DNA from: Cristatella mucedo
Lineage: Eukaryota; Bryozoa; Phylactolaemata; Cristatellidae
Direction of reading: 5' to 3'
Length of the DNA: 64,000 nt
Assembly: GCA_009760855.2 (NCBI GenBank)
Contig: WPIO01000036.1
Span: forward strand, 1,044,001-1,108,000
Shown here: piece by piece, positions 1 to 10,814 of the stretch
How positions within the stretch are numbered: position 1 is the first letter of the stretch
How the letters are laid out: each line of letters starts with the position of its first letter
Position numbers and translations under genes: made by a program
Notes under the pieces: generated by a model
Database searches by the model: none
What the model was told of the DNA's origin: nothing
What the model saw: the letters and a program-made list of their open reading frames with translations, nothing else

Positions 1-658
1 TCACTAAGAAGGAAATACTCTACCTGGAGAACTTGAGCAACTTCCGCCTAGTCTCCCAACTGCCATTCGCTCTAGAAATGCTTGAACAAGTCTTGCCAAA
101 CTAGCTAAAATCTTATATCAAAACTTGAAACTTTGCAGGCAAGCTGCGGTCCGATTGTTGATCTAATCACTCTGCAGAGTCAGAATTGCTTCGTCTTCTG
201 GCATTCTCGAGAGTTAAGGCTGAAGTACAATCTCCCTGCTTCCTTTAATTGATCGTTTGGCTGAATATTCGATACTAGCGATCACCGCGTCCTTAATCAG
301 CGCATCTAGTCTCGCCGGGACGTCTGTGGCACTCAGGCTCCCAGAGTGTCAGCGCAAACCCCCCTCCCCCCCCCGTGAGGTCATCTGTTTTTACGGTGGA
401 TCACTTCCGTGACTGAGATGGTCGTCGTGGTCGCGGCCGTCATGATTACAGCAGAGACATGTGCGGCGTAGCCACAATCTCTCCCAGCAGGTAAGAATGA
501 AGAGAGAAGGCTGCAGTGCCTGACCAGGTGGTTAGTGAGACTGTAAGTTCATCGAAAGGGGAAAAGTCTCGAGAGGAGACCCTCCCTTGAACAACTATAA
601 ATAAATAAATATATATATATGTATATATGTATATGTATATATGCATATGTATATATAT
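1..658. other. Left-edge non-coding stretch
   Basis: I see no recognisable gene here. It holds a C-rich run near 359-374 and an A/T-rich (TA)-type repeat at about 597-660, directly before the ATG of the duplicated small gene. That AT run marks the left limit of detectable similarity to the 11.56 kb copy. Confidence 0.5.
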
Positions 659-1562
659 ATGCATCTACGAGTGTTCGCGTTGCTCCTACTGTTGGCGGCT
701 TTAAGCCAGACACGGCCGCTAGATTGTTCTGAACATCGGCAGTGCTATTTAGTTCGTAGTGTCATTCACTTTGCACATTCTGTATCGCGCATTGTAGCCG
801 AATGTCTTCGATAGCACTGTTCGCAAAAAAGGATCGTCCAGTTCGTGTAACGGTACCTACTTACACGCTGAACACAGCACAAATCAACTCCTTCGCGGCA
901 GCAAGGAGAAAGTCCGATAGTCTAGGCGTGCCGAGAGTCTAGGCGTGCCGAGACCTGCTCGTTCTGCATGCATGTATGTATCTCCGTCGCCTCTTATTGA
1001 AATAGCTGTCGGTGCGTCGTTCATTTCCATTTATTTCGTTTGCCCCTCGCATCGTCTTTAATGAGTTCTTCAATGCTCCTTTGCAATCAGGTAAGAGTAG
1101 AGGGCAGCTGCGCGATGCTACGCAACAACGCTATGCCAGCATGTCGAGGAATGGTTGACGGAACGCCTCTGTTCAGCACGGCATCCGGCCATGAGTGTCC
1201 CATTCACGTGAGCGCCGGTAGGAGCAGCGCCTAAGCTAATTTATTGTGCCTAGACCGTGCAAGCAGCGCCATGATGTGCTTGAATTTCAGGCGATCGAAG
1301 GGAACTTCCGCTGCCATGGAGACGGCGAGCCTTCTGTGCAGCTTCATATACTCGCAACCGGTAGGAGACCAAATGAATACAGCGCTGCTTGTTCGCTTTT
1401 AACGCTTTGCCGTATATTTCGCTCACAACCGTGAGACTTAATTTGCAGAACGAAGTCGCAGGAACATGCACTATCGTCGACGGCGAAAGGTCGATTTGTG
1501 TGGGCGATGAACCGAATTTATATTCAGACTTCGACAAAGAAGAATGTATCAGAGGACAATAA
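659..1562 (+). CDS. Small secreted cysteine-rich protein gene, copy A (exon model tentative)
   Basis: I do not recognise the protein. The ATG at 659 begins a typical signal peptide, MHLRVFALLLLLAALSQT, followed by cysteine-containing sequence. Three further exon candidates are in phase with each other: 1091-1207 (ends CAC|GTGAGC; holds the segment PACRGMVDG and two more cysteines), 1301-1360 (acceptor AG|GG, donor CCG|GTAGGA) and 1449-1562 (acceptor TTTGCAG; ends NLYSDFDKEECIRGQ stop). An AATAAA lies 130 bases downstream. The same exons recur, frameshifted, at 11,559-12,632, which supports them being real gene parts. Weak points: the exon 1 donor is unclear, and CAG|GTAAGA at 1088 could be a donor rather than the start of exon 2. 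It converges on a dead RAD54 copy. Function is unknown; secretion is inferred only from the signal peptide. Confidence 0.45.
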
Positions 1563-1691
1563 CATTGCCAACCGGTTACGTCTCAAGTAGGTGCTTAAAC
1601 TTTCTTGGTTGTACTTAACCGTTCAGGACTCACTGGCGGATAGTGCTGCAAATCTTTGGAATGCCGTGTCAATTGTCAAATCGAATCACTA

Positions 1692-1697
1692 AATAAA
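1692..1697 (+). promoter_or_regulatory. Poly(A) signal AATAAA, copy A small gene
   Basis: The hexamer lies 130 bases after the stop codon. It sits in the motif ACTAAATAAA, which is conserved in the duplicate at 12,775-12,780. Confidence 0.55.
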
Positions 1698-2085
1698 CTG
1701 TCAGCGAACTAGGCAGCAATGTTGTGCATCAACAGCAACCGCAAATTATGTCAACTAACCCCTGTCCCTGACCCTGAGGCGGACAAGGAATGTGTCGTGT
1801 AAGCAAGAAAAATATAAGCCCAAATCACCTGAGTAATTGTCATGATTGATGACTCTATTTTCAATTAAGGCTATCGGTGGCGTCTGGCTGGTCTTTCCCT
1901 TCTTAAACGGTGTAAGACAGGAATTACTTACGGACGTCTTTAGTTTCACATTTGGTGCTCTGCTTCTACAACAGTTTTTAGAGTCTCGTTTACCCCAGTC
2001 TCGTCCAAACTTGTGCGTAAACTGTGGCTGTGCGGCTAGACTTTGTGTGTAAAAATATTATTCAGCGAAAGATTTTATCCGCACA

Positions 2086-2204
2086 TTATTACATTTCCTA
2101 TGCAGCAGGATCACCGGCAACATAGTTTCCGGTAAGTTTGTATCTTCACATTATTACATTTCCTAAGCAGCAGGATCACCGGCAGCATAGTTTCCGGTAA
2201 ACTT
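2086..2204. repeat. Tandem duplication, unit about 59 bp
   Basis: Two nearly identical units of about 59 bases (2086-2144 and 2146-2204) both contain GCAGGATCACCGGCA followed by CATAGTTTCCGGTAA. The matching stretch in the 13.3 kb copy has one diverged unit, so the duplication arose in copy A only. Confidence 0.75.
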
Positions 2205-2395
2205 GGGATGGTAGGCTTCGTTCTGAGTAACACGTGGGCCAACTGCTGAGCTGGCAGTAGCTTAAGCAGCGGTACCGTGCTCAGCAAACCGTGAAATTTT
2301 TGTCGCGGAACACGGACCGTTCATTGCCAATGTGTGCCACGCTGACATCGGGATAATTTTGGAGACATTGTACTTGACAGCATTATGGTCACATA

Positions 2396-2500
2396 ATAGT
2401 AATAATAATAATAATGCACTTGATAAAGCGCCGTCGGAGAACTAAATTTCTTTCTAGGTGCTTTACATTTGCTGCAAAGGGAGATATGGGGATATGAAAT
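2396..2500 (-). mobile_element. LINE-alpha 3' tail inserted in RAD54 pseudo-exon 17
   Basis: The reverse complement ends with the LINE-alpha tail hairpin and an (ATT)n tail. It is flanked by near-identical 14-base target duplications, ATTATGGTCACATA (2382-2395) and ATTGTGGTCACATG (2501-2514). The right one matches the undisrupted sequence in the intact copy, so this is a genuine retrotransposition event. Confidence 0.85.
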
Positions 2501-2796
2501 ATTGTGGTCACATGCGCGGCTAAGTTTATGCTGCAGTCGCTATTCTCTAGCGGAGGCTTGATCTTTATGCCGTTGAGAGAGACGACGATGGGCACGAGCA
2601 GGACTGCACCGTAGTAAAAAGCTTAAAACAGAGGCATCGCAGAGCGATTGATCAGTAATATAATGAACTCTGAAGGAATTAAAGTGCACGAGCAGCCGCT
2701 GCTGTTAAAAGATCAATATAATATAATAATATAGTGTAATATAACGAAATCAAAAGCATGATAAGGTTCAACGGGAATAGTGTCAGGATCATTTCT

Positions 2797-2800
<4 letters not shown>

Positions 2801-2829
<29 letters not shown>
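2801..2829. repeat. (TA)n microsatellite
   Basis: An uninterrupted TA run lies in the pseudogene intron of copy A. Confidence 0.9.
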
Positions 2830-2831
<2 letters not shown>

Positions 2832-2939
2832 TAGGGAAGCTCAAGCATAATGGTGACATGAGAGGCGGAAATCACAAGTTGTGATTCACCGACCGAAGGT
2901 CGAGACGTCAGCGGCGGCAGCACGGGACTTGATGACCAC

Positions 2940-2992
2940 GGCACTGGGGGTGGAGATGTGGCGCCGTGCGTGCACCCTGCACCCCCAGTGCC
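2940..2992. repeat. Perfect 13-bp inverted repeat
   Basis: The arm GGCACTGGGGGTG (2940-2952) is the exact reverse complement of CACCCCCAGTGCC (2980-2992), with a 27-base loop. It lies in the pseudogene intron next to the exon 16 remnant. Confidence 0.85.
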
Positions 2993-3114
2993 GGAGTAGG
3001 CATGCGGCGTGCCGCTCAGCGGCTCTTCGTTATACTTGAATAGCGGGTCGCTAAGGTTGAAGCATAGCTCGACGTCATCCTCGCTGTCGTCGAAGCAGCT
3101 TCTGAGAGCCTTCT

Positions 3115-3202
3115 TATATAATAATAATAATAATAATGCACTTGATAAAGCGCCCTCAGAGAACTCGATCTCTCTCTAGGCGCTTTACATTTGCTGCAAA
3201 GG
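3115..3202 (-). mobile_element. LINE-alpha 3' tail in RAD54 pseudo-exon 16
   Basis: A (TAA)n tract is followed by the reverse complement of the hairpin tail and the TTTGCAGCAAATG-type segment. It splits coding sequence that is continuous in the intact exon 16. Confidence 0.85.
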
Positions 3203-3249
3203 GATGCTGCTGTCGCTGGATGATCGTCTCCTCCACCGTGCCAGACTCT

Positions 3250-5490
3250 ACCGTAATAAGTGAATTTCTGCGAAGTAGGATTCTTTATTTATAAATAGAA
3301 AATTTTCCTATTTAGAGCATGGAAAACCTGTTCCTGACCCTATGAATACGGCTTTTAGCATTATTAGAGCCCTCAGGGCATGAAATAAAATAAACCTTAG
3401 TAATCATTACCCTGGTATTACACTAGACGTTACAAATATCCCATTATTGTTATTGTAAATTCAATTGCACACACGTTTGTTACACACAACCACTAACCTA
3501 TGAAAATAGTGCAGCATGTTCGATGGTGAAGCGATTAAAATGAAGAGATGTACAGTGCACAGCAAAGAAAAGCAAGGTCACTGCTCCTCTGAAGGTATGA
3601 CTTCAGTATGAGAGTCTTGACGTGGTGCAGTATCTTCAGCCAGTGTGTCATTTATCTTGCGCGATACTGAGCCGATCAGTGGCCAGAATAGGAAGATGAT
3701 AGGATAGCTAATCAGTTAACAGCACGCACTGATTAGCTTGGTTTCACCACACTCGAGTTTTTGGAAAAAAGTTCCTGCCCCCACGCACAAGGAGTGGTCG
3801 AGCGACTGCACCTGGCAATGAAGGATTTGAGAGGGCGATCGAATACATAGGCAAACGGTCCATACGTAGAGTAATTTTGATTTTAATTGTAATGCATGGC
3901 TTTATAATTGACTAAAATAGCAGAGCCTGGACTGCATCGTTTTCCCTATACTCACTATACTATACTCACAATTCTCACTATATTTTCACTTAGATCAGTT
4001 TCACTTTATCAAGTGCATTATCATTATTATTATTACTATTTCGATCAATTTTTTAATGAATATATTTGAAAAACCTCGACAGAGTGAAGCCGCGAAAGTT
4101 GTAGCGTGAAGTAGCGAGGAATGGCTGTATTGTTGTTATTATTATTATTATTATCATTACGCGCACATTTTTGAGGCTTTTGAATAGACTGACATGCAAT
4201 AACGGCAATAATAAAGGCGCGGGCGCTCCTTCTTGATGGCAGCCGCGCTCTGCTTCCGTCCGCGCACTTTCGTATAGCGATGCGTGGCTCCGGCGGCGAC
4301 GCGCTAGCCTCGCTTCGAGGCGCCAGCTCCACCAACACCAGCACCCGACGCTTGCGCTTTGCTTGTTGCCATGGACTTTAGTTCAGAGACAGCTACCGCA
4401 CGTCCGTAGCTTTGTGCCCGCCGGCGCTGCCGCTGACAGAGGTTTACAATAAGAATAATACCCTTGAATAGTGCCCTCACTGAACCAAATATATTTCTGT
4501 GTATATTGCATTTGCTGGAAAGGACGAGTATGTATATTGCGTTTGCTGGAAAGGACGCGTGTCTTTTAGGTCATGATTATACATGAACGATGTCCTTGTG
4601 GTTTGAATATATGCAGGTCGGTACCGCTCCTTTCCTAAACGGCTGCTGGGAGCCTCATCGTGAGGGGCCTGGGCACAGCTGCGGTCGGCGCCTCTGATGA
4701 GGCGCCGACGCAGGCCGATAACCGGCTGGTGAGCAGCTGGTGGATTCACCATCGGGGTCGACCAGGGGTCAGGGGTCAGTGGTCGACCAGGGGTCAGGGG
4801 CAGTCGAGTCGAGAGAAGGATCGAGTGTGCGAAGGCGGCGAAGGGAGGCGTGCGCTCCTTCGGCTCCGTGCGTCTGAGAAAATAAACTGTCGGTGTCGCG
4901 TCATCGGCTGGCTCTCTGCTGTGCGGCGATTCGAACGACAGTCAGACCTTACGATCACAAATGAAACATGGGCCCCACACACGGTCGCAAAAGCTATGCG
5001 CACACTTACAGCTCAAATTTTCTGCGAGAAACGGGTGGATCTTTAGCCTTTCTTTAAATTCCAGTCGGGGGATGCCAAAATTTCAGTAGGCAGTGAGCTT
5101 CTGATTGTAGAAACGTAAGAGCTGACGGTGCGGCCGTGTCCCAATCTTTACCTCGGCAATAAATGTTAGGGCGGCAATGTTGGAGGCCACGTAATAGAGG
5201 GGGCGGCGATATTCGTGATCGAGATAAAGTGAGGTTTACTGTATCGGGCTGCACCTCCTCAAGGCACCGGGAAAACAACGTGACCGTGAGTTCGCTGCGA
5301 AAGGCCTGCCCGGGTAAGGTCGGAGTTCAGCCCTTGAAACGCTTCCAGCTCTAGCTGCACGCTGTATTCTAGGGGCAGTCTCGGACGGAAGAACACGAAC
5401 AGGACGAAACATACAATGGCTGCATTGGCTTTTTGTCCTTTTCCATGATGGAAATTTGCGCCATCCTGTATCGCATATATACAAATATGT
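3250..5490. other. Non-coding stretch with LINE-alpha scraps
   Basis: No gene recognised. A LINE-alpha-like end (TTTATCAAGTGCATTATC plus ATT repeats) sits at about 4005-4037 and an ATT-rich tract at 4133-4155. Two short tandem duplications are visible: about 31 bases at 4500-4554 (TATTGCATTTGCTGGAAAGG) and a GGTCGACCAGGGGTCAGGGG unit at 4756-4800. Confidence 0.5.
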
Positions 5491-5621
5491 ACTTCATTTG
5501 TATAGCACCCCAAGAGAACTTAATCTCTATTCAGGCGCTTCACATATGCTGAGGGGCTCGAGGCCACGACCTCCGCCAGGCTTTGGTCGGTGCGAGCACC
5601 TTGGACCACTGGGCCAAACCG
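5491..5621 (-). mobile_element. SINE-B copy
   Basis: Read on the minus strand it starts GCCGGTTTGGCCCAGTGG, has a GGCCTCGAGCCCC-like B-box region, and ends in the hairpin tail with AAATGAAG. It is nearly full length. Confidence 0.8.
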
Positions 5622-6317
5622 GCGCATTGATTCCTGATCTCGATGTGAACTAGTTCAAAGAGGGAGTGCTAATCTTGTCTATTCACTATCTTGCCTTCCT
5701 CTTGGGGAATCTGTAGCAATCTCGGCCCCCTGGACAATGCTGAGAAATTATAGAGCTGTTACGGCTGACATGATGGCTCTGAACAAATCCAGGGCAACAG
5801 GTCGCCAGTTCGAAGCAGGCCTCTCTTTTCTCGTTGGACCTGGCTTCCCCGTGCCGTTAGCCTATGTTTTTGCACTGAACTCTAGAGATCTCTGAGATTT
5901 TATTCGGAAAAGTCCTGGCCGGACAAGAGCGGACGAGACCAACAACTGAGGTGAATAGCAGGCAGAATGTGTGGATTGAAATTGACGCTCGAGAGTCACA
6001 AGTTCCGTTACTGGGCAGCGCGGCCGGCCGGCAGGCAGACTACCAGCTATCGCTACAGCTCAATGGCTCTACCAACGTGTGCTCGTTACATCGGATAGCT
6101 AAGGATGGGACTTGTGGTTAAAACCAGCTCTTTAATTACAAGCGTAGGAAGCCATGTTTGTTATATAGGGAGAGATGGTGTACACGATATGAAAAATCCA
6201 ATTGAAGAAGTGATTGGTCAGCTGTACACTCTTAACTAGTGATTAGTTCGCGATGACTGGTGCCGGTGCTGCCCACACTTAGCCCTCTGCGGCCTCTGTA
6301 GTACGCTTCTATGAGTG

Positions 6318-6987
6318 ATAATAATAATAATGCACTTGACAAAGCGCCCTCAGAGAACTCAATCTCTTTCTAGGGACTTTACATTTGCTGCAAATTGAAA
6401 AGCAAATTGAATGGTAAGTAATATCTTGCTTGAAAAACAAACAAAATGAATAACATGGTTAGGGGTGACATGCACAGGGTCAGCATGCAAATGTGGTTAG
6501 TGGCAGCATGCACAGTGTCAGCACGCATAAGCACATCAAGGACGAATCACGGGGACCCACTAAATGCTGTCCTAAATAGGTGTGTTTTAAGTTCTTTTTA
6601 AATATGGTCAAGTCAGGGGATGTTGTGACGCAAGTCAGGAGGGAGCTCCAGGCTTTGGAGGCATGCGAACTAAATGCACGGTCTCCAAAGGATTTGAGGT
6701 TTGTCTGAGATATTGGTAAACTGTTGGATTCCGAAAAGCGGGTGGTACGATGCTTGGCCTGTTGGGGGAGTAGATCTGAGAGATAGACTGGAGCCAAAAA
6801 ATGAAGTGACCTAAAAGTGAGCGACAAATCCTTGAAGTCGATCCGTTGCTTGACTGGTAGCCAGTGCAGGTTGGCGAGAAGTGGTGTGATGTGGCAACTG
6901 CGACGCTCGCGACAGACAAGCCTAGCTTCGGAGTTTTGCACAGGCTGTAATCGCCTGATTGCACATGCCGATAGGGCCTGCAAGCGC
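6318..6987 (-). mobile_element. LINE-alpha, 5'-truncated, with ORF2 C-terminus
   Basis: The minus strand encodes the C-terminal end of a CR1/L2-type LINE ORF2: ACAIRRLQPVQNSEARLVCR, then HWLPVKQRIDFKDLSL, then SFGDRAFSSHASKAWSSL, followed by a 3' UTR with the tail hairpin and an (ATT)n tail. It stops at about 6,987, where homology ends abruptly, as expected of a 5'-truncated retrotransposon. Confidence 0.85.
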
Positions 6988-7845
6988 TTTAAGACAAGGC
7001 AATGTTACATTAAGTAATTGTAATTGTAGGCAATTAATTAATTGTAATAGTTGTTAAACTAAGTAATTGCTATAATTAAGTTATTGAAGCTCTCAATCGT
7101 TAGCGAGCTTTGCAACTGGCAGCATACTCATTTAGCTTCTACAACTCGACAAACCTTGCTTCGAGTAGTCAGGCCGACTTGTCGTCTGTCTGCGAGGACT
7201 AGTGACAGCACCAAGCGCCGCTGCGGTTTTTGCAAAGACCTCTTCGCCTGAACCGCTCGAGTGGGTTTGCATAGCGTCAGGGTGTCAGAAGTTGTGAGTC
7301 ACATCGGAGCCGAGGACAATCGACACTCGTTTTTCGCTAGTTTACTGCTTGCGACTGTATTGGTCGTACCGGTACGTATCTGACTTTCGATCTAGACGGT
7401 CGTAAAGTGTCGTGCACTCTTTGAGGAATTAATTTTGCCTGAGAGCTGAATTGGCTGCTCAATCTGCCAATATTAGACGAGCAGGAAAATCCCCGCAAAA
7501 CTTCGACGGCGAATGTTCGAGGAGTGTTACATCGGACTTGTGCGGATTTTACATTAGCGCTGCCCTGAGGTGGGTCGAACGATTTGGTAAAGGCTCAGTT
7601 CGATAGCTTCAGTCACCCCAAAAACTATGAGCAGCTAGTGAGCACCCGATTGAATTTAGACATCACTAAATGGAAGGTTAATCCCTCTGGGGTAGAAGCA
7701 CGATATTGGAAGCAGCTGTTAAGGGCAACGATATCAGAGTAGCTATTACCTACTGACGGCCGGCAGTCTGTTAAAAGTATTACTGAGACTATTTTAAAGC
7801 CGGAACTTGTGCGCTAACGACGTCAGCAGGTACGGACTTACCATG

Positions 7846-7996
7846 CAATGTAATTTACATCCGTCTGTAACTCCACAAAGACTGTTAGGTGGGTGTTACG
7901 CAGGACAGTTTTGTATAGCGAACTCACGGCCTAAGCGACTTTTGATAAGCATTCGATAGCCAAAAGACATCATCTCGCGAAACAAAGAGAAAGTGG
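7846..7996 (-). mobile_element. LINE-beta 3' end, outer element of a nest (part 1)
   Basis: The reverse complement carries the LINE-beta 3' region (CACCTAACAGTCTTTGTGGA, then AGTTACAGACGG) and an ATTACATTGC tail. It is cut at about 7,996 by an inserted plus-strand LINE-alpha and resumes at about 9,553. Confidence 0.75.
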
Positions 7997-8151
7997 GAAC
8001 TTTTAGATCACTTCATACTTTGGCTCCAGCCTATCTCTCAGATATACTCTCCCTTCAGGCCAAGCATCGTACCACCCGCTTTTCGGAATCCAACAGTCTA
8101 CAAATACCCGTACAAACCTCAAATCCTTTGGAGACAGTGCATTTAGTTCGT
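7997..8151 (+). mobile_element. LINE-alpha inserted in LINE-beta (part 1)
   Basis: It encodes FRSLHTLAPAYLSDIL and then TRFSESNSLQIP of the ORF2 C-terminus. The reading stops at TTTAGTTCGTA, where a minus-strand LINE-alpha is inserted, and continues at 9,027 (TATGCTCCCAAAGCCTGG). Confidence 0.8.
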
Positions 8152-9026
8152 ATAATAATAATAATAATAATATTGCACTCGATAAAGTGCCCTCGGAGAA
8201 CTTAATCTCTTTCTAGGCGCTTTACATTTGCTGCAAAGTGATATGCAATAGAATAGTAAGTAAAATCATGCTTGAAAAACAAACAAAATGAATAACATGG
8301 TTAGGTGTGACATGCACAAGGTCAGTATGCAAGTGTAGTTAGTGGCAGCATGCACAGTGTCAGCACGCATAAGCACATCAAGGACGAATCACGGGGACCC
8401 ACTAAATGCTGTCCTAAATAGGTGTGTTTTAAGTTCTTTATAAATGTGGTCAAGTTAGGGAATGTTCTGACGCAAGTCGGGAGGGAGTTCCAGGCTTTGG
8501 GAGCATACGAGCTAAATGCACGGTCTCCAAAGGATTTAAGGTTTGTACGAGGTATTTCCAGACTGTTGGATTCCGAAAAGCGAGTGGTACGATGCTTGGC
8601 CTGCTGGGGTAGTTTATCTGAAAGAAAGACTGGAGCCATAGAATGAAGAGACCTAAAAGTGAGCGACAAAGCCTTGAAGTCAATCCGTTGCCTCACTGGT
8701 AGCTAGTGCAGGTCGGCGAGAAGTTGAGTAATGTGGCAACTGCGACGCTCACGACAGACAAGCCTAGCTGCAGAGTTTTGCACCAGCTGCAATCGCCTGA
8801 TCGCACATGCTGGTAGGCCAGTAAGCAGTGAGTTGCAGACGTCGAGACGGGATGTCACGAATGCATGGACCAACTTGGACGTGGTATCCTTATCTAAACA
8901 AGCCCTAATTTTAGCAATGCTATGAAGCTGAAAATAGGCAGATTTGACTGTGGAGCTGATGTGGTCGTCTAACGAGAGGTCGCTTTGGAATATGACACCT
9001 AGATTTCGAGCTGATTCAAGTGGAGA
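8152..9026 (-). mobile_element. LINE-alpha inserted into plus-strand LINE-alpha
   Basis: This is one of the longer LINE-alpha copies. The minus strand reads, in order, SARNLGVIFQSDLSLDDHIS, ACAIRRLQLVQNSAARLVCR, RIDFKALSLTFRSLHSMAP and LKSFGDRAFSSYAPKAWNSL, then the 3' UTR and tail. At least one in-frame stop (LADLH stop LPV) shows it is dead. It sits exactly inside the sequence shared by 8151 and 9027. Confidence 0.85.
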
Positions 9027-9552
9027 TATGCTCCCAAAGCCTGGATCTCCCTCCCGATCTGCGTCAGAACATCCTGTGACCTGACCACATTTAAAAAGAA
9101 TTTAAAACACACCTATTTAAATTAAATTAGATCCTAGCTGATTTAACAGCCTCTTTTTGTATAGCGACAGAAGAGCCTTTACGGCTATCACCACCTCTTG
9201 CAGTGGCGATACTGAATCGCCCACCGCAGGAATCGAATCCACGACCTCGGGACCGAGGTCGTGAAAGCAACTGCCTTACCTAGTGTGCCATCACGGCTCA
9301 CCACAACGCGGGTCGTGGACAACATTTAGTGGGTCCCTGTGATTCGTCCTTGATGTGTTTATGCGTGCTGACACTGTGCATGCTGCCACTAGCCACATTT
9401 GCATGTCACCCCTAACCATGTTATTCATTTTGTTTGTTAATCAAGCATGATTTAACTCACCATTTAATTGTATTTCCCTTTGCAGCAAATGTAAAGCGCC
9501 TAGAGAGAGATTAAGTTCTCTGAGGGCGCTTTATCTAGTGCATTATTATTAT
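9027..9552 (+). mobile_element. LINE-alpha (part 2) with SINE-A insertion
   Basis: It continues the 7,997-8,151 element (APKAWISLPICVRTS, then the 3' UTR). It is interrupted at 9,131-9,302 by a SINE-A and ends with the tail hairpin and (ATT)n at about 9,552. Confidence 0.8.
9131..9302 (-). mobile_element. SINE-A copy inserted in LINE-alpha
   Basis: Read on the minus strand it begins GGTGAGCCGTGATGGCACAC (A-box-like), has the B box GGATTCGATTCC, and ends near AGCTAGGAT. It contains an 11-bp perfect palindrome, CACGACCTCGG-GA-CCGAGGTCGTG (9240-9263), between the A and B boxes. Confidence 0.85.
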
Positions 9553-9745
9553 TAAGTATAGCAGGGTAAGGAGAGCACTTGAGGTAGCGAGTAACATGGA
9601 AGTAGCAGCCCTGGACGGCTGGTGCGGATGTGGCATAGTCGGCAGCAGCAGATCAGCTGTTGTTATGTAAGAGTCGTAGAAGTGAGTTCCACAGTCTAGG
9701 ACCTGCAGAGCAAAAGCTTCTGACGCCAATGGTCTTTAAGCGGCG
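9553..9745 (-). mobile_element. LINE-beta 3' end, outer element (part 2)
   Basis: The minus strand reads EAFALQVLDCGTHFYDSYIT and SRAATSMLLATSSALLTL, which aligns with the ORF2 end and 3' region of the LINE-beta copy at 42,031-42,937. It is separated from its continuation at 7,846-7,996 by the inserted LINE-alpha. Confidence 0.75.
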
Positions 9746-10814
9746 GAATGGACAATGGTTGCCTGAGAAGATATAAAGGGCAACAAGGCCGCCTATGTAG
9801 CGCAGGCCTGGCGTTTTGAATGTCTAAATCTTGAGATCTGATTTACATCTTAGGGAGGCCGAGCTTTGTTATTTTACTAGAGGGCGTGGAGCTGGCTGAG
9901 GTAGTATACCTTGTATCGTCTGGTTGCTTAGGCTTGACCCAGGTTGAGGTGAGCAAAGTAATCGTTGTTCCTGTGCTGGTTTTCAGCACTTTTGAGTCTG
10001 TCAGTAAAGTAGCTTGTTATGAGACGGCTTCTGTGAAAGCTGCTGATGTCACGGACTGCTTCACAGGTGCTGATCTGCTTTGCTTATCTGCAACTTCACT
10101 GTTGATTGAAGACACTCCGAAGCCCAGCTAAATGTTGGCGCTGAAGAGGAAAAGAAGACGGCTGCAATGACGGCTTCGAAAAATGCCTCTGAAAATCCTC
10201 GGAAGCAATTTAAGTTGGATCCGTAGGAGCTGGCCAAGTCTATCGTTGAAACCTGCCGTGGATGTGTTTGCTTATTACTCTAGCCCAGGTCTGCCTAATT
10301 TAGGGAGAGGGCAGAGAAACTTGTGCATACAAAAGTGGTCAGATTGAAAGTACTTCGGACTACTCCCGAGGTTGTGTGCCATAGTCGAAGGTTGACAGAA
10401 TGCAAAAAGCTCAATTCCAAAGTCTGCTAGTTGTACTTTGGGGCTTGGACCTAGTGAACTTCTTCTCTTCGGCTGGTTCGGAAAAGACGTGACTCCCTGT
10501 GGCTGTCAAACTTCACTACGTTTAGTGATCGTGGACTTTTCAATAACAGTGTAAATGATACATTTGTATAGCGCCCTCAGAGAACGTAATCTCTTTTAAG
10601 ACACTTTGCATGTGGTGTAAAGCAACCATTATCGTTTGGTTAGTGCTCTCGATTACTGTCGTGCTTTGCTGCCGTCAACATACTTTCATGTTTTTGGCGA
10701 AGCATCAATGAGTCAGTTTGCAGAACATTGAGATCCAGCTCTCACCAGGTCTAGCACTGCAGTTCGGCAGCAATTATTGTGCCTAGGAGTCTCGGCTCTT
10801 CGACCGCTTGAGCG
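9746..10814. other. Non-coding stretch
   Basis: No gene recognised. A minus-oriented fragment of the LINE/SINE tail hairpin (TTTGTATAGCGCCCTCAGAG) lies at about 10,563-10,615. Confidence 0.45.

Larger units (their letters stand above)
2281..3247 (-). pseudogene. Degenerate 3' end of RAD54 (last two exons)
   Basis: On the minus strand 3247-3000 matches RAD54 exon 16 (segments KKALRSC, LFKYNEE) and 2603-2281 matches exon 17 (segments LNGIKIKPPLENSDC and a terminal CGGTTTGCTGA). It is broken by a 2-base insertion right after the exon 16 acceptor, a LINE-alpha tail inserted in exon 16 (about 3115-3202), another in exon 17 (2396-2500), and many substitutions. The intron between the two exons is still recognisable, so this is a genomic duplication and not a processed copy. 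The intact gene is at 13,398-40,557. Confidence 0.85.

Noticed and set aside
7170-7251. Nanos-like CGFCK segment
   Set aside because: Only one CxxC is present; the rest of the Nanos zinc-finger pattern is absent and the frame stops at once.
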